DNA of 64,000 bases, taken from the NCBI RefSeq assembly GCF_026017845.1, contig NZ_CP100416.1, forward strand, positions 6,742,326-6,806,325. The letters are read 5' to 3'. The DNA comes from Amycolatopsis mediterranei. Its GTDB lineage: Bacteria; Actinomycetota; Actinomycetes; Mycobacteriales; Pseudonocardiaceae. The notes under the pieces were generated by a model, which was not told the DNA's origin, ran no database searches, and saw only the letters and a list, made by a program, of their open reading frames with translations. Shown here in pieces: positions 61,459 through 64,000 of this stretch (the stretch's first letter is position 1; each line of letters opens with the position of its first letter). The position numbers and the translations under genes are program-made.

Positions 61459-61737
61459 GTGTACGTGACCGTTCTGCTCGTCGCCCTGGCCGGGCTGCTC
61501 GTGCTCGGTGGATTCGCCGTGCGGGAGCTGCCGAAGCCGTATCCGCTCACCGCGAAACGGACCCTGGTCGCCGCCTGGGTGGTGGCCGCCGGCGGGGTCG
61601 GGTGGTGGGCCTTCGCTCCCGGGGCCGCGCCGCTCGTCGTCACCGTGGTCGGGTTCGGGTTTCTCGTTGCCACCCTGAACCGCGGGCCCGAACGGGCTTC
61701 CTACCCGCCGTCGACCCCCTACCAGCCGCCCCGATGA
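61459..61737 (+). CDS. Small two- to three-TM membrane protein
   Basis: 92 aa from a GTG. Hydrophobic segments at about 3-22, 37-53 and 58-72, then a Pro-rich tail. No family was recognised. It probably belongs to the stress-type genes nearby, on account of its promoter. Confidence 0.65.
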   Translation: MYVTVLLVALAGLLVLGGFAVRELPKPYPLTAKRTLVAAWVVAAGGVGWWAFAPGAAPLVVTVVGFGFLVATLNRGPERASYPPSTPYQPPR

Positions 61738-61760
61738 GTGAAGGTTCGCGTACCGGGTAC
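61736..61760 (+). promoter_or_regulatory. Sigma-B-like promoter of a leaderless small gene
   Basis: GAGT (61736-61739), 15-nt spacer, GGGTAC (61755-61760), then 9 nt to an ATG. Together with 16516-16541 it shares the core ACCGGGTACCT and the same distance to the start. Confidence 0.5.
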
Positions 61761-61769
61761 CTCTCGGGA

Positions 61770-61946
61770 ATGTCTCATCCGAACGAACAACAACCCGAGA
61801 TCGCCCGGCCCGAGACCGAGGATCCCGGCCGTCCCGAAGACCGGCTCTACCGGCCCGGAGAGGGCGAACCGGCCGACAGTCCCGGGGAAGCCCGCGGCAT
61901 CGGCGCGAAAGTGATCGGCGAACTGCGGGAGCGGCGCGAAAGCTGA
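61770..61946 (+). CDS. Small acidic hydrophilic protein
   Basis: 58 aa (PEIARPETEDPGRPEDRLYRPGEGEPA in its middle, given here only as composition: Pro/Glu/Arg-rich). I prefer the ATG at 61770, because it lies 9 nt after a sigma-B-like -10 and would be leaderless. An in-frame ATG at 61734 overlapping the previous stop would add 12 residues. It resembles the small protein at 16333 in composition and promoter. Confidence 0.55.
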   Translation: MSHPNEQQPEIARPETEDPGRPEDRLYRPGEGEPADSPGEARGIGAKVIGELRERRES

Positions 61947-61950
61947 GCGG

Positions 61951-63012
61951 TCAGGCCGCTTCCGGCAGCGCCGCACCCGTCACGCGGAACAGGAACTCGG
62001 CGTTGGAGCCGGTCTTGCGCAGCTGCTCCAGCAGCTGCTCGATCGCGTGCGGGCCCGGCAACGCCCGCCGGACTTCACGCATGGCGGCGAGTTCGCCGGG
62101 GGTGACGAGCAATTCTTCGCGCCGGGTGCCGGAGGCGGCCACGTCGACCGCCGGGAAGACGCGCCGCTCGGCCGTCTTGCGGTCGAGCTTGAGCTCGGCG
62201 TTGCCGGTGCTCTTCAGCTCCTCGAAGAACACCGTGTCGGCCAGCGAACCGGTCTCCACCAGTGCCGACGCGATGATCGTGAGCGAACCGCCGCCCTCGA
62301 TGTTCCGTGCGGCGCCGAGGATCCGCTTCATCGGCTGCAACGCGGCCGCATCGACACCGCCGGAGAGCGTCCGGCCGGACGGGCGCGCCGAAAGGTTGTA
62401 CGCGCGGCCGAGCCGGGTCAGCGAGTCGAGCAGCAGGACGACGTCTTCGCCGTGCTCCACCAAGCGTTTCGCGCGCTCGACGGCGAGTTCCGCGACAGCC
62501 ACGTGTTCGGCAGGCGGACGGTCGAAAGTCGACGAGATCACCTCGCCGCGCACGGTGCGGCTCAGCTCGGTGACCTCTTCGGGACGTTCGTCGGCGAGCA
62601 GGACCAGCAACCGGCAGTCCGGGTGGTTGACCGACAGCCCGTGGCCGATTTCCTGCAGCACCGTGGTTTTCCCGGCTTTCGGCGGCGAGACGACCAAAGC
62701 GCGTTGCCCCCGGCCGAGCGGGGTGACGAGGTCGATGACGCGGGGCAGCAGCCGCGCCGGCGTGGTTTCGAGCAGCAGCCGGCGGTCCGGGTGCACCGGC
62801 ACGAGGTCGGCGAAGCACGGGCGCGGCTCTTGCGGGTCGCGGCCGTTGACGCTGGTGATCTTCTCGGCGGTGCCGGTGATTTCGTCGCCGGGCCGCAGGT
62901 TGTGCTTGCGGACCAGGGAAAGCGGGACGGCGACGTCGTCGGGCGCGGGCCGGTAGCCGGGCCGGGCGAACGGGGTTTTGCCGGACAGGTCGAGGATTCC
63001 GTGAAAAGACAT
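61951..63012 (-). CDS. Short Rho-type termination factor paralogue
   Basis: 353 aa. It keeps part of the cold-shock-like RNA-binding domain (GILDLSGKTPFARPGYRPAPDDV) and the full RecA-type motor: Walker A PPKAGKTT, Walker B VVLLLDSLTRLGRAYN, and the C-terminal SGTRREELL. It lacks the long N-terminal extension of actinobacterial housekeeping Rho (normally 600-700 aa) and the RHO_N helix domain. It may be a specialised helicase or an anti-termination competitor. The main rho gene is not in this window. Confidence 0.8.
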   Translation of the reverse strand: MSFHGILDLSGKTPFARPGYRPAPDDVAVPLSLVRKHNLRPGDEITGTAEKITSVNGRDPQEPRPCFADLVPVHPDRRLLLETTPARLLPRVIDLVTPLGRGQRALVVSPPKAGKTTVLQEIGHGLSVNHPDCRLLVLLADERPEEVTELSRTVRGEVISSTFDRPPAEHVAVAELAVERAKRLVEHGEDVVLLLDSLTRLGRAYNLSARPSGRTLSGGVDAAALQPMKRILGAARNIEGGGSLTIIASALVETGSLADTVFFEELKSTGNAELKLDRKTAERRVFPAVDVAASGTRREELLVTPGELAAMREVRRALPGPHAIEQLLEQLRKTGSNAEFLFRVTGAALPEAA

Positions 63013-63258
63013 GGGTGTCTCCTGAGATGGTGATGGGCCCGCGCACAGACGGCGAGGCCGGAAAGAAGGAAAGAGGCCGACTGGCCTGGATCCGGGGAGC
63101 TGCCTCCGGGCGGCCTAGGGGCCGACATCCGCGAGGAGCGTCTCCACTGTAGCGACAGATCTCACGAAGCACAACGGGTAAGACTCCGTGGCGGTGGGTA
63201 GTCCATCGGAGAAGCCCGCTGAAACGGGGGAACCGCGGCTGAACGATGGGAGCGGATC

Positions 63259-63774
63259 GTGTATCGACATACCCCGGAAGCTGGCGTCGATACGGGCGAG
63301 AGCCCCGACGCCGACCAAGCCGGGACCACGGCCCCGGAGCGCTTCACCTCCGGAGCCGTGGTCGCCCCGGCATTCGAAGAACTGGCGCCGGCCCTGCCCA
63401 ACGAGATGGCCGGCCTGCGCCGCAAGCTGATCCACTGGCTGAGCGAGTTCCCGCTCGACCCGGACAGCAAGCACGACATCACGCTGGCGACATACGAGGC
63501 CTTGGCCAACGTAGCGGCCCACGCCTACCCGGACGGCCACGGCTGGGGCCGCTTGCAGGCCCGCCGAGAGGGCGACGCGATCACGGTGACGGTCACGGAC
63601 ACCGGCTGCGGCATCCCGGCGACGCGCCCGCGAGTGGCGGGCCTGCGCACTTCGGGTGGCCGCGGCCTGCTGTTGATCGACCAGGTGACGGACCAGTCCG
63701 ACATAGCCACGAGCGCCACGGGAACGACGGTCCGCATGACGTGGCGCCCGCCGTCCCTCCGGGACGCAGGCTAG
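63259..63774 (+). CDS. RsbW-like anti-sigma-type ATPase
   Basis: 171 aa from a GTG. GHKL-fold motifs: ITLATYEALANVAAHAY (N-box), VTDTGCGIP and the GGRGLLLI (G2) box. It may bind and control a stress sigma factor; no anti-sigma antagonist is adjacent. It is divergent from the short rho gene. Confidence 0.8.
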   Translation: MYRHTPEAGVDTGESPDADQAGTTAPERFTSGAVVAPAFEELAPALPNEMAGLRRKLIHWLSEFPLDPDSKHDITLATYEALANVAAHAYPDGHGWGRLQARREGDAITVTVTDTGCGIPATRPRVAGLRTSGGRGLLLIDQVTDQSDIATSATGTTVRMTWRPPSLRDAG

Positions 63775-63858
63775 CCGCCCCCTCGCGACCCGGCCCAGCT
63801 GTCAGTCCCGAGGAAACCGCCGGCCGACTGGCCCCGCCGAGCGCCACTGAACCCCACG

Positions 63859-63890
63859 CCCGCCGGCTCGCTCACCAGCGCGCCGGCGGG
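63859..63890. terminator. Hairpin between convergent genes
   Basis: CCCGCCGGC / GCCGGCGGG, a perfect 9-bp stem with a 14-nt loop, between the RsbW-like gene and a minus-strand gene that ends at 63941. There is no T-run, so it may work as a weak or Rho-assisted site. Confidence 0.5.
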
Positions 63891-63940
63891 TTCGTGCCCG
63901 GCGGCCAGGCGCCCCCCTCGAACTCCCCCAACAACCTCCC

Positions 63941-64000
63941 TCAAGCCACTTCGGCCAGGCGGATCAGCCTGTTCCTCGGGTACGAGACCAGCTCTCGCTC
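63941..64000 (-). CDS. 3' end of a gene leaving the window
   Basis: One minus frame reads ERELVSYPRNRLIRLAEVA and stops at 63941, just after the hairpin at 63859-63890. Twenty codons are too few to name the protein. Confidence 0.4.
   Translation of the reverse strand, partial: ERELVSYPRNRLIRLAEVA

Noticed and set aside
1-64000. CRISPR array
   Set aside because: No regularly spaced 25-40-bp direct repeats were seen on reading; the repeats at 61119-61370 are short, palindromic and irregular.

Overview
The window is high-GC actinobacterial DNA. Gene content and codon habits (frequent GTG starts, ATGA/GTGA start-stop overlaps, PknG/GlnX-type kinase module, HSP18-type regulator, DUF222 HNH protein, F420-type oxidoreductases) fit the Pseudonocardiaceae, most likely Amycolatopsis or a close relative. 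This placement is inferred from family recognition, not from a marker gene.

Positions 1-15,235 are a decayed, composite genomic island that ends at a tRNA-Leu(GAG) gene (15,217-15,300, minus strand). The tRNA-proximal end looks like an integrative element: an FtsK-type DNA translocase fragment, a 54-aa ORF and a large serine recombinase whose last codons run into the 3' end of the tRNA. Further left are two insertion sequences (6,073-7,199 and 7,590-8,482) with frameshifted transposases, the end of a third (IS3-like) at the left edge, two diverged scraps of a phage terminase locus, and remnants of an aldehyde dehydrogenase and an MFS transporter. Pieces of NTP-dependent conflict systems sit among them: a broken STAND-like ATPase with an in-frame amber codon, a two-gene small membrane cassette, an Xre-type protein with two effector-associated-like repeats, an HNH nuclease whose stop codon is supplied by an IS end, and 14 WD40 repeats cut off from their N-terminal part. 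Sampled lines of the WD40 stretch are clearly less GC-rich than the chromosomal part.

From 15,300 to 30,206 the window is ordinary chromosome. It holds a membrane-anchored CBM2 protein, small stress-type genes, an Hsp18 gene with a divergent regulator and RheA-like operator, an amidase with a MerR regulator, an ArsR/CDF metal pair with a palindromic operator, an LRR protein, a DeoR-MFS operon, a TetR regulator, and a Gfo/Idh/MocA plus sugar isomerase operon. An SAM-dependent methyltransferase closes this part.

Positions 30,211-38,185 (minus strand) carry a six-gene operon: trypsin-like protease, PknG-like kinase, vWA protein, four-TM GlnX-like protein, GlnH-like lipoprotein and a Trypco1 (CU044_2847) protein. 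It combines the mycobacterial PknG/GlnX/GlnH sensing module with protease, vWA and Trypco parts known from actinobacterial conflict/signalling systems, and it is the most interesting intact system here.

The rest (38,327-64,000) is again chromosomal: a YtrA-type ABC operon, a cyclase plus TPP-enzyme pair, a DUF222 HNH protein, an Lrp regulator divergent from a 1,121-aa indolepyruvate ferredoxin oxidoreductase, a response regulator with an ATP-binding protein, azoreductase/MarR, a lipoprotein-CPBP-epimerase-DMT cluster with LysR, a decayed LysR next to a threonine dehydratase, two secreted cell-wall enzymes, several small stress-type genes with sigma-B-like promoters, a short Rho paralogue and an RsbW-like ATPase.
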